Positions 39,401 through 51,579 of a DNA stretch of 64,000 bases are shown here, in pieces. The DNA comes from Patagioenas fasciata (taxonomy: Eukaryota > Chordata > Aves > Columbiformes > Columbidae). Below the pieces are notes generated by a model, which did not search any database, was not told the origin of the DNA, and was given only the letters and a program-made list of their open reading frames with translations. Positions within the stretch are counted from its first letter, which is position 1. Each line of letters opens with the position of its first letter. The DNA lies in NCBI RefSeq assembly GCF_037038585.1, contig NC_092523.1:42435001-42499000 (forward strand), read 5' to 3'. The translations under genes were made by a program, and so were the position numbers.

Positions 39401-41099
39401 TTAATATGAAAATTTTCAAGTCCTTCCACATCCAAACCGTGCAGTCAATCTGCCCATCTCATCTTCAGGCAGCTGTAGTATTATTTAGTTACAGTATGTC
39501 CTGCTCTCACACTCAGCAGCTGTGAAAGAGAGTATAAATAAATCCACCTATGAGTGTAACTATAAACATGTTGTACACAGAGGTCACAGGTACACTACCC
39601 ACACCACCAGAGCTTTCCTTTGCTGCCTTATCCTTTGTCTTCCTTAACTTCACAAATTAAACCAACGTAAGTAAAGGTGCTTGACAATCTAATTTAAACC
39701 ACTGTGTTTTTTTTTCTTGAGTTATGCAAATTACATCACAGCTTTTCAATCTCATGTTACAGTAATACTATACTGAAAAGTATCACAAATGAAATTATTA
39801 ATATTTATTTAATTCATAAAATTCCATACTGGCAGAGCACTTAATAAAAAGGATACAGGCAGAAAACCTATTTTTAAAAAATTAATATTTAAGTGTGTAA
39901 TGTAATTTATCCTGCTAACTTTAACAAATAGAGTTGTTATCCTGAAATAAAGTGAAAACCTTGTTTTTAGAAGAAAAAAAACCAGTCCCTGTAGCATTAA
40001 TATGTGTCATCTCAAAATAAACTATTTCAGCATTGACAAATAGTTAATGTTACAGAAGCAAAACTATCCAAAGGTCCAGCTCCATAATGTTTGCATTAAT
40101 TTTTTATGTACAACTCTGTCACAATTTTCAAACTTAGGCTTCAGCTTTTGGGCTGAACAAGGTGTTTAAATGAATTTTCAAAAGCCCCTAGTCCTCAATT
40201 TTTCTTGAAACCAAAGAGACTCAGGGACACATCTAAACTTTGAGTGTATTTGGCCCATGATTACATTTTTTAATACACAAAGGCCAATTTTTTATAAGCA
40301 CTTAAATAAATTAGCATCATAAATACCATGACTTTAAACCCAGATGGGAATCAAAACATGTTTTCTTGGCTTCTGGAAGCTCTTTCTATCCAAAAGCACT
40401 CCTGATTATAAGAACAGATCTTGGTGTTGGACCTTTCAATTGGTCCTGTTCAATTTATGCCTTTTAACAGTAAGGATCTGGGCTTTTTTAAAATATAAAT
40501 AAAAACATTACATACATTTATAAACCTGAATCCTATTACAGTCATTAAAGTATTATTATTTATTTAAGATCAGAACCAACAGAAATAATATTTAAAAGTG
40601 ATTTAATTGAAAATGTACCTTAAAAAGTTATTCCAAGAGTTTTTTAATATCTTGTGTAAGTAATCAACTTTCAGTCACTCTGCACACGTGAACCATAGAA
40701 AATAAACATTTTTAGTATAGGGAAACCAGTTTACTATGAGGAAACCAGATTAATAGCTATGTATATTCCTGAGATTTTAGATCTCTCATTATAAGTCTTC
40801 TTTTCTTCTGGGATGTTTTCTCACTGTCTCCTGAAAGAAAAGCTTTATAGTGCCTTGTGGAAGTCAAGCCAAATAACTTCACTTTTCCTACAACCTACCT
40901 CATACCTGGAGCTGTCAATTCTCTTGGGGTGCAATTGCACAGCCAAAGCTTGTGAAAGTGAAGCTATAGCAGTGGTCATTGGTACCAGTGACAACTATCC
41001 CAGCTCCCTGTAGGAGCTATGCCACTGGCACCTGGCAGACTCCTTGTATCAAAGCATTACCCAATTAGCAGTATCTGTAAGATAGAACTTAAAACCAGT
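36488..41099. other. Intergenic stretch, no gene recognised
   Basis: AT-rich non-coding sequence. A perfect CRE palindrome lies at 39079-39086. A 106-codon plus-strand open frame at 38336-38656 begins with a hydrophobic leader-like segment but has no other support. No splice structure or domain was recognised. Confidence 0.6.
39079..39086. promoter_or_regulatory. Perfect CRE palindrome
   Basis: TGACGTCA, exact, in otherwise unremarkable DNA. It is one of three in the window. Confidence 0.35.
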
Positions 41100-41548
41100 T
41101 GTATGGGAATGTAGCAGAAGATTTGGCGAGGAGGTTAGTTAAATGTAAATACGCTCAAGTGACTTGCACCTGTCTGTAGAAAAAGCACATACATCACACT
41201 AATTGTTTTACTGACCTTGTGTGCTTGATGAGTACAACCTCTGTGTTAGATAACATAGGCCCGTGAGAAACTCTGGGCACCTTATCACAGTGTCTGAGAT
41301 TCCTGCTTTGTTGTAAGAAAGAGCGGGAGGCTGCGCCTGCCTGAAGCCTCGAAATACAGGCGAGCTCAGCAGGCCCAGTGATCTTCCAGCAGGGCTGAAG
41401 TGACCAGCACCTGTGTCACCTCTGCCTGGGAGCTCAGGTGTGGCTTTGGAGATCCCCCAGTAGAGAGGTAACTAAAATAAAACTTGCTTTTTGCAATGCA
41501 TTCGTGGCTTCTGGCTCTTCTTGCAATGTGCCTGTATATGTGTACACA
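41100..41548 (+). mobile_element. Probable solo LTR of an endogenous retrovirus
   Basis: The 449-bp segment starts TGTATGGG and ends TGTACACA, giving the canonical TG...CA ends. It is flanked by a perfect 5-bp direct repeat, CCAGT, at 41095-41099 and 41549-41553; the matching extends to ACCAGT if one end base is shared. It is less AT-rich than its surroundings. An AATAAA polyadenylation signal at 41476-41481 sits about 70 bases from the 3' end, as expected for the R/U5 junction. No gag, pol or env reading frame adjoins it, so it is a recombined solo LTR. A 5-bp duplication would suit several avian retrovirus groups; I cannot name the family. Confidence 0.6.
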
Positions 41549-44500
41549 CCAGTCCAGCATCTATTCACTGTCTATCATTCCCTGTGGTTTACTGTTCCTC
41601 AGAATCTGGGGAAACAGTCTAATTTCTTCATATTGCACTCCCTGAGATCTATGTCCATGTCTCACATCTGACCCTGTCAGCAAGAACAGCAGACTCGTAA
41701 TTCCTGCTTGTATCCCTCTACCCTCACAGTCTCCTTCCCTCTCCCCAGAGACACCATTTAAGAGTACAGAGCTCCTTTCATCTCTGTATTCCCAGCTGGA
41801 ATGAAACAGCTGCATAACTCTAGACTTGGAGGGCTTTGCAACTGTATTTCCCATTCCTCCATGAGCTCATCTGTGTTGCTTTCCTGCCTCTCTTGTGAAG
41901 GTGTCTTCTCAAAGAAGATCAATACGCACAAGACAGAATCACTTACCACCTCGTATACCATTATCACTCCCCCCCCATAATCAATCCTATAGGCAAAAGT
42001 CATTAAACTCTGAGCCTGGAGAGTAGGGAGACTAATTTTTTTACAAATTCAGCTTAACTTTACATTAATGAGTGTTTCTGGCTATGTTAACTTTGGTTGA
42101 AAAAGAAGAATATTGTTATTAAAAAGCCTCTAAAATAGCCAACCAGTGCCAAGCCTTTGCACCTGTGTGCAAAATCTTTATCGCATACATGTATTTCATA
42201 AAGATATGTCTGTGTACACAATTAAAAAGGTAGAAATACAGTGAGAAAACAGGGTCTTTAGCACAGCTTTAACTGAACCTTCACTTGACCCTCTTGAAGA
42301 AGTCAACAGGTGGTAGCCCTAGATGACTGACACCTATGATCATCTGTTTAAAATGTCTTTGGTAGGGAAAGATAAGAAAGAGAAGACTTGATGAGTATAG
42401 TGTCCTATATTTGTTCATTGTTTGGAAGAAAAGTACTAGGAGTAAAGAGCTCTTCTTCTGATGAACAGGTTGAAATTTTTTTGCTACTTGGAGGAAAAGT
42501 AAAACAAAGAAACTAACAAACAACATTTTGAAGAATATCCCAGTTGCTGTATACCACCAATTTGCTCCTTCCATTTCAGACATTAGAATTTTTTTTTTTT
42601 TTTTCTGAATGGAGCTTAATCATCAAGACATCATGAAGTTCTAGAAAGCAGTACATATGTAGAATTTGTGACTATTAATATAAACAACATATTTATACAT
42701 TGCTTTAAAGCCCAAATAAAATAAAAATGCACTTTCAATAACTATCTTTGCCTCCTATAGTAGTTTACTTCTTATAGGAATTCTTAATTTACAATTCACT
42801 GGGAAACCTCAGGAAAGCAGAGAAATCAGTTGAAATCTCTTCTGAATAAAATAAGACTAAGTAAAAAGTGTTTTTTCTCCAAAGGAAAGATAAACATTTT
42901 CCAAAATGAATTCCTTCCCTCCTACCAGCACCATGTACTAACTCCCATGGAGAATTAAACTCAGGACCTTCAGAACAGATGGCAAAGACCTTATCTGCTT
43001 TCCCGTCACAGCATGGGGTGATATAGGGTTGTCTGATAATATACTCACATTGAGATAAAGGTTTCTTGACCCCTCTCAGTACATCTAGATCCACCAAACA
43101 AATGCTTTTTAAACTTAATCTACAAGTTTAACTTTGACTTTTACAAACTAATTTACAGAATAACCTGTGCCATATATTAAACCTCAGATGCTGAATAAAC
43201 TGTTTTAATTTTAGTCCTCTTCCAGCTGTACATTTTGTCAAATCGCAGGCATATTTAATTCTGCTTTAAATTAAAAGAGTTTATTTTCAGGATTGATTTT
43301 ATATTATTTCAGTGTTCATTTTCAATCTGGTTGGTTGTCTTCTTTCCACATTTGTTCTTAAGTTATACCATAGCTTTGACATTGCATTGGCTCTTGCTCT
43401 AAAATGACCTCGTTGTGGATTAGCAGACAAGTACAGGTCAGTTCTGACACTGCACCAGTCCAACAGCTCCTTTTGCTCTATTAAATTGTCGACTGCCTAC
43501 CTGCAGAATTCTTACAGCAAAAAGGAATAAAATCTTTTCCCCAAACTATGAAAAATATGTAGAGATCAGGGCAAAAGCAGCTGTTACTCTGGAGTCCTTT
43601 TCTTTTTCAACTAAGTGATCTTAACAGGATAATACTTCAGCTCCTGAATATTTCAGCTTTTCTTTAAATGCAACAGTCTTCAAAATTAATGCTAATTTGG
43701 ATATTATTGTGTGTTTCAAGGTCCTATTAAAATTGCTTTTTACTTTTCAGAGGTTTTTGAAGGCAACAAAATTAAGTTTGAGTGAGAATCACTAACTTGA
43801 TGCTAGTAGTGATCTAATGTCCATTGGGGTACTAGATCATATGTGCTGCTGGGCTGCCTATGGTTCCTTCTAAATGGGTATTTATTAAACACAATCTTAA
43901 TTTTTCCAAGGATCCTTGTTAGAACTCACAGGGAACCACAGAGACATTCATTTTCTTTACAGGAAAAAGAAAGAGAAAGACAAGTTATATACATATTTAA
44001 AAAAATCTCATTAAATTAACTTGAAATATTGTCTCACTGATACTTCCTAAAACAGTATTTTTGGTGTTTGGATCACAGCAGCAACAGCAATAGGAACTGA
44101 GGCTTACAAAGCTGGTTCTAATTAACTCACACATGTCCTTTCCCATAGTGACAGCTACAATGGGACCATTCACCTTTTTACAAACAAATGAACAGAACTT
44201 GTAGGAATGTACATTAATAGGTAAGAAGGATTTTTATGTATAATTTCCCATTATAAGCATTGCCTGTGCATCAAAGTAACTCTGTCATTAGCTGGGAAGA
44301 GTTCAAGGCCCTGTTTACCTACAGCAGAATTCTTGTTTTTCTCATGACCTAAATATCATCAGAGTCCCCTGCAGCTACCCTGACTCCATACCAAATCACA
44401 TCTGCGTTTTCTTCCTGTATTACTATTGTAGTGGCATATTCCTGCAGCCAGGAACCCTGTCTTTATTAAATATGATGGATTCCTCATGACTTTCTTACAC

Positions 44501-46377
44501 AGTCAGTGAGATTTCACACTTCATCAGAGGCTAACACACACACACTTACCTAAGGAAAACGTGTTCGAGCAAGTAATCTCAGTACTGAAATGCAAAGCTT
44601 GTCTCAGAAGTGGTTTGTGGAAGATCCCTTTATCAAAGCGTTCAATGCTCATGCATGCCTTAGAAATAGCAAAATAATTCTAGAGTTGTTTAATATGTTT
44701 TTGTCCCTGGTGTTTTCTGCAGTGCAGCACCGACGTGCCCCAAATAATTTAAAATTTAATACCTTGAAAATAGTGAGTAGTTCAGCAAAATATCTTAGCC
44801 AGTTGTTGCAGTCATCTGCCTCTGGAAAACCACATTGTTTCAGCTTAACCTAAACACCTTGGTCAGATTGAGCAAAGGCATTTGAAAAATAGTTAGCAAA
44901 GCTGCCGAGGAAATGAGGCTTTCAAGCCCACATCTTCCATTGTTACTTCTGGGTGAATGTTTTCCACTCTTTGGTGCCTGGGTGCAACCTGTGATTACAG
45001 CAAGAAAAAGGGAGAAAAAGGTAGAAGATGAGATGGTATCATAAGCAGCATCCTCCCACATTGTTACTTTTTCAAATATTTCCTTAAATATCTGTGGTCA
45101 TTTATAGTGAATAATTTAACTTGGGAAAAAGAATTAGCCTAGGCTTTTGCTACATGGCACCTCTAGGGCAAGCAAAGATATTTTTAGGTAAGAGCATGAT
45201 TTTTATATCTTGCTATTTGTACGAATGTCATCTCTGGTCTTGAATTAGTGTTTGGTCCACCCCAAATACAAGTATTTTCCTCTTTATGAAGCTTCTATTG
45301 TGTTCTTCCACAATAAAAAGGAAATGGGGGAAGAAAGAGAAAAAAGGCTGGCCACAAAGCTGACCGCAATGAGACTGGCCATGATTTCAGCTGGGTTGCT
45401 AATGCTTAGGGGTGGAAAACATATTGCCAAGAGTATTTCACCTTGTGTAATTTCAAAATAGCAGTGCATGGAAGTATATCTTGTAGACCTATTACGCAGA
45501 GTGATACTGAGTAAAAAAGAAAATATTTCACAAGTAGCAAATTCATACCTTTTAAGCATGCATGCATGTTCAGTCTGAGAACAGACAGGCAGATCTTTAG
45601 AATCCCGAACCAATATTTTGTAATACTTATTCATTTTTAACTCTGTATACAAAGATCTTGTCTGACATTTCCAAATCCCCATTCTGTCTTTTCCCACTTC
45701 CAGCAGAGAAGAGCCTTAAAACATACTTGGTTCTTCCTCTGAATGTTATTTTCCTGTTTGTCTTAAACACCAAGAAATTGACCCTGGTTATAAAGATTCT
45801 GTAAAACAGAGGAAAAGGTCACATTAGGAAGTGGTGCAGAATTGAAGGCAGGAATGACTCTTCAGCTCTCTCACAACTACATCCTCATTGATCTTCATTG
45901 GCTTTCTCTTTATGATCAGAAATGTACCCAGCACAGGAAGCCATCTGCACATAATATGTAGTCATTGCAGATAAATGAAAGTTGCCTACCCTTCTCTTCT
46001 TCTCTAAAAGCAGAAAAGATTTTACCAGAAAACCTGTTCAGTAAATACAACTATAAATGTTCTTACAGCTCTGCAGCAGAAAGATCTCCACTGCCTTGCC
46101 TAGGGAGGGGTCGCACTAAGGCCTAATGTTAGAGACCAGAGTCAGTCAGCACCAGGGCAGGAAATTGGCTTTTTACAACCCATTGTTATCCCCACTGGCT
46201 TCGTAAAGGCAGAGTAAGCAAATGAACTACTTCAGGATTAGATCTGGTAGCATTGTGTAAGTAAAATTAATTCTCTGGTAACTGAAAAGTTTTTTCCCAG
46301 AAACATGTTCAAGAATTACAAGGAACAAAAAGAAAGTGCATTCAGTTCAAGCAACTGGTGTTAAACAGTTGTACATC

Positions 46378-46385
46378 TGACGTCA
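46378..46385. promoter_or_regulatory. Perfect CRE palindrome
   Basis: TGACGTCA, exact, followed by C (TGACGTCAC). Function is inferred from the motif only. Confidence 0.35.
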
Positions 46386-47812
46386 CATTATGCCCAAAGG
46401 AAAAATGGATTAGACAGAGGCTCTACAGCACCCAGGGACTATCTGACTTGGTCTGCAATAGAGACTTTGGAACATCAACATGGCTGTAAGAAATGAAAGC
46501 TATTAGAACAAGAAATGGGTTTTCTCTTTTACTTATTGGTATAGCAAAGAATAGCAACAAATGAAAATAAAGCTTATTTTTATGCTGTAGTTTTAAAAAG
46601 TCGTTATACAAATCCACAGAACTGGAGGATACTAGTACCCTGTGTGCAAAAGTATTTAGAATATAACTAAAATTAGTGTTAAATTGCTGTACAGATTGTG
46701 AACCTATCCTTATGACTGTATGAATAAAAGGCTTGTAGTAATATTAAAAGGCTCCCTGTATCAGAAACACTTCTCTTTCTTATCCACAGATTTTACAGGT
46801 ATATCATCACTTGCATATTCATTTTGAGAGCCTGGAAGTAAGAGGAAACTGCATTAAATCAGTAACAAATATCCCTACATCATTTTGATTATTTCAGGTT
46901 CAATAACTACAATATTTCCAGACTTTACAGTGTTTATTAAAAGTACTTTCAATTCAAATGGGATTCTATTCCTTTATCAACTTACACTATCAAAGTGCCA
47001 TGAACTGAATAAAATCAGCCTTTTTTAGATACATATCTAAAAGAGATACATAGATACATAAACTGAGAACTTCAGAATCTGCTCATCTGTGAGGTATTTT
47101 TGGAAAATAAGAAGCACCATCAGAGCCCGGGATAACTGTCATCCAGGAAGCTACTCCTTTTGAATGTCTGCTTCTGTTCCATTCATCTAATAGGGAATAA
47201 ATAAAATGTGTCAGGCTAGCAGTGGCTGAATGGAACAAATGAAACCACTAACTCGGTGATCAAATTCTATTTTTAGAAATTGTGACTTCAGCATTGTCTT
47301 ATGTAACTAACAGACATAGCTGAAAAAGGGAGAAGGATATAAGTTGGTCACCTGTAGGCACCACCAGTAGATAGCCTAGCCAACAAACTATGTGGGGCCC
47401 TGGCTATAGTTTCTAATTAGGAGTACATTGGTAAGCATCTGACATGGTTACTACATTTTGTCCTCCTCCCCTTCTAAGAATGGCAGCGAGGAAGCCTATT
47501 TAAAAGAGTCAGTGCCACAGAAATCAAAGACGAAGCAAATACTTGATTTCCTTATTTTGTTTCCAAATATAGGTTTATTCCCTGAGTATCCGAGAATGCC
47601 TGGGTGTATTAAGATATATTTTTTTCTCATCCTGGTATCTTTTTCTGCCAAGTGAGGGTGAAATCTCAGTTCCATTCAAGTTTTAAAAGAGAACAGAATA
47701 TCACACGTCTGTAACAGAGGTCATATTTTGTTCAGTTATGCTCATGAATAGCCTCTGCTCCAGGTATTAGAGAACTCCTATCAGATCAACACCCCTAATC
47801 AAGTGTATCCCT

Positions 47813-47860
47813 CTGTCAATTTTTCTCACTGTCAATTTTTCACACTGTCAGTTTTTATCA
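47813..47860. repeat. 16-bp tandem repeat, three copies
   Basis: Three consecutive 16-base units of the form CTGTCARTTTTTNNCA occupy 47813-47828, 47829-47844 and 47845-47860. They differ at a few bases, and a partial fourth (CTG) follows. This is a minor satellite-like expansion. Confidence 0.85.
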
Positions 47861-50718
47861 CTGTTTATATTTCTCCCCAGAAGTGAGTAAGATTTTATTA
47901 TTTTTATTTCTGTAAAAGAGGATTACTCTTCCACAGATGCGACCATCTCAAAGCTTATGCAGCTTGTGGGCTGCGTTACCACTTAGGAAAACATGGTGAG
48001 TATCTGATCACCTGTCTGCATTATCTGTAATGAAAAATGTATCAACACACTCAGTTCTTAGGCCAACCCTAAGAGTTTATAAAAAATGTAAATGAGTTTT
48101 ACTTATATTTTCGTGATTGTTTATGGTGTAAGCTTTAGCTTTTACTAGCCAAGAGCAATTTACTTAAAATTTTCTCCCCAGATCTGAACTATGCTATTTT
48201 CTTTTCATAAAGACTCCAAAATTTGATTTTATTTGGGTTGGTCTAGGATGAAACTGCTGACCATCTTAAGCTAGAGCTTCATTCTGTAATATGGGCAGCA
48301 AGAATGAGTATTTGACTCTTTTTGGCTTAATAACAAAGTTTCCAAGTAAAAAAATAATTTTGTCCATCTGAAAGGTGACCATCATGCTATAGTTGATCAC
48401 TCATAGCAAAGTTTTTCCTCTTCTCTTGAAGACCAACAGTTTAATAGCCCTAAAGCAATACCTTCATTTCCAGGATCAGATTAAGAAGCAGTAGCCTATG
48501 AGAGGGAGATTTTTTGCCTCTATTACTGGTCACTCAGGGTGTTGTACAGAAGTTGTATACAGGTGAGTGTGCTTCTTTGCAGTTTACAATAAGTTTACAA
48601 GGGCTAAAAAGAAAAAATAAATTAAAACTGAGAGGTATGTTAATAGTCGTTGGTTCAGTAGGCTGCCTTTTCAGAGGATATACTGAACAGACAGAACCTC
48701 TTCAAAATGTATTATTCCTTTAAAGCATTGTTTTCTGTGTATGTAGCATATTGTAATCAAATCAAGCCACTTCAGTGTTTATTGGATTAGCTATAATAAT
48801 ATGACTAGCAAAACACAACTCACCATTATTTATTAGCAGTTCACACCCAGTATCAGTTATCTCAAAAAGAGAAAGATGTGTCTGGAAAGTCTGCATGAAG
48901 GAAAACAAATATCTCTAATACAAGTTTTGGCAACGAATTTAATATGAAAATGCATTTTAAATTGCTTTTAAAATGATGGAAATTCCTGCTGACAAAGTCA
49001 CATATTGTGCAGAGAAGCATATATTCCATCTGCCTGGGCAACGTGGGGACCCTTTATGCTGAGTAAAGTGGAATGTTTGGTTCCAGCTCCTTTCTGTGGT
49101 CAGGCTGTGCACCAATTTCAATGAAAAAAAAAAAAAAAAGAGTACAGAGCAATTTTATTTTTCTGTTTTATTTAAGAAAAATAAATGCAAAGTTGTTCCG
49201 TGTGGCTCCCATCATGCATTAATTTCCTGTGTAAAAGCTTCTTCCTTTGTGAGAGTGAGACACTGAGGGGTGAGCTCAAGGCTGGTTTTGGCATTTGCTG
49301 AGAGGACAGAGCTTCTTACAATGGCATATAGGCAGGTGAATCTGGCATTGACTGGTTTCCAGGTAACTCAGGAGTTAGGTACTATATTCACAGGAAACCA
49401 AGGTGAAAAACTGGAGTGAGAAGGCAAAATAAGGGTGCTGTCTGAGATTAAGGGAGGAAGTCCATGTGGCCAGGAAAGCAAGTCAACAGCACAACCCCAA
49501 GGCAGGCACGGGGGAAAATAGGCACAGCACTGGGAGTCACTGAGAAAGCATATGTGAGCCTGAAGCAAAGCCAGCCTAGGTGGTCCGCAACAGAAGCTGG
49601 ATAGAAATAGTACACTCTAAGAGTGGGGCTATGGTTGAAGGATCAGGAACTAGAGCAAGGAGCTGAGCCCACGGCATTTTCAAGACAACCACTGGTGCCT
49701 GCTTGTTGATGATGGACAGTAGCCTTTGATAGTTGGTTTGTTGTAACTATTAAATTTTGCCCATTTTATTTCTTACTCACCTACATATAGACTTATCACG
49801 AAGTGGCACGGTTACAACAGTGTTGCAGACATCATTCAGAAGTGGGAACTTATTCTCTGAAATTTTATATGCCATAATATATAATGGTTATACCAATGAT
49901 CACCAGTCCTCCTACTTAGGGGCTGATAATGTCTCCTGGAAATATCATTATAAGCAAAAAAAGAGTCTCCTACAAGCAAAAACTAGGATCATATAACATT
50001 ACCTTTCGAACGACATACACACATGATATATAGATTCAGCTATTATAGACATATTTCCTATATTTATATATCACAATTCTTTGTATTATGCTTCTACTAA
50101 TAAAATTTCTTTTATAGCAATGTTGTTTCCAGCTATCTTGCTATCTACTAGTCTAAAAGAACTGCTATTTTAAAGTTAATTTTCAGTAAACTTCCAAATG
50201 TTAGAACTTGAATATTTTATAACTGTTTCACAATAGTGTCATACACAGCTCACTGAAGAGAATTCATAGACATCACAGCTATAAGATTCATACCACTCAC
50301 TTATTAATGGGTCAACATATTCTTTGACAGCCTGCTGAGCTTGTCAAGCTACATGTTTATTTATAGGTCTTCCTTGTGTATCCAACTTATTCTTCTGTAA
50401 AGTTACAAGGCATACAGAAAAAGCTGGCATATCTTGCAGGATAACAATAAATGGATTATGTGTTCATCCAGGAAAACTCAAATAAAAATATTCTATTTTT
50501 ATTAATTCCATTGGATTCCCACCCAGTCTATGCAGTTGTATAAAATCTATGTGATTTACCTAAAACAGCAGAAGCCATTCAACCTCCATTTCTAATTTTT
50601 AGTCTTCTAACCCTGAATTTCTGAACTGTAGCACTATCTATATTTCAACAAGTCTCATATCTTACCCAGTCCCAAGTTTTACAGTCGGTAACAACAGAGT
50701 TCCATTTCCAGATTAATT

Positions 50719-50738
50719 AAAAAAAAAAAAAAAAAAAA
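50719..50738. repeat. Poly(A) tract
   Basis: Twenty consecutive A, the longest homopolymer I noted in the window. No retroelement body is recognised on the 5' side. Confidence 0.88.
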
Positions 50739-51521
50739 TTACCAGGTCATAATAGAATTCTTCTCAAGATTTGTGGAAAACGGTTGCAAACCTTCATCAC
50801 AGTCAGGTTCCATTAGCTAAGCTCTTCCCTGAAATCCTTTCATATCAGTGCAGTTGCATGAGCAGAACAAATGAATTGACTGGAAAGCCATACCCTGTTC
50901 AGAATTCACAGTACCCTCAGGACCAAACAGAATATTTAGACACATTTTTCTGAGGGGGGGAGAAGGAATCCTCAATGGAGGGACAGAACATTACTGTGCT
51001 TGTCATTATCACAGCAAATGTAACCATTAACCATGCAAACATTTTTGTCTGAAGGTATGTGTAAAGGCAGACACGTTGTGTAACTACAGGCTTTCCCCCA
51101 GTAAAGAAGAGCCTTGTCTTCTACTGAGGAAAGCTTTTCCGCGCACACGTTTTTTTTCTAGTTTTATTAGCAGAGCAGTATTTCAAAATTAATTAATTAC
51201 TCATTCCTACAACGAAGTTAAGAAAAAAGCAATGTTGATATCAGAGTTTGAAACTAGTATAACTTTCTGGAGTCATCTTTCAGTTACTTAAACATACTGC
51301 AAACTGAAAAGCATAATTGGCTTAATTTTGAGATCTGAATTTTAAAATACAGAAAAAAATGTTACTTTTGTCTTTGAAATATATTTGTAATTTCTGCTGA
51401 AGTATTTAGTATATAATCATCGCTGTATTGCAGAGCAACACTGTAAGGGCAACTATAGATATACAAAGGCACTTTTTTTTTTTTTTCTTTCTGTGAAGAT
51501 GGGAAGGGGAATCCAAAATAC

Positions 51522-51579
51522 AAAGGAGAAAAGAGGAAAAGTCTGACTCTAAAGGAGAAAAGAGGAAAAATCTGACTCT
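51522..51579. repeat. 29-bp tandem duplication
   Basis: Two copies of a 29-base purine-rich unit, starting AAAGGAGAAAAGAGG and ending TCTGACTCT, lie at 51522-51550 and 51551-51579. They differ at one base. A partial third copy begins after them with AAAGAAGAAAA. Confidence 0.93.
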
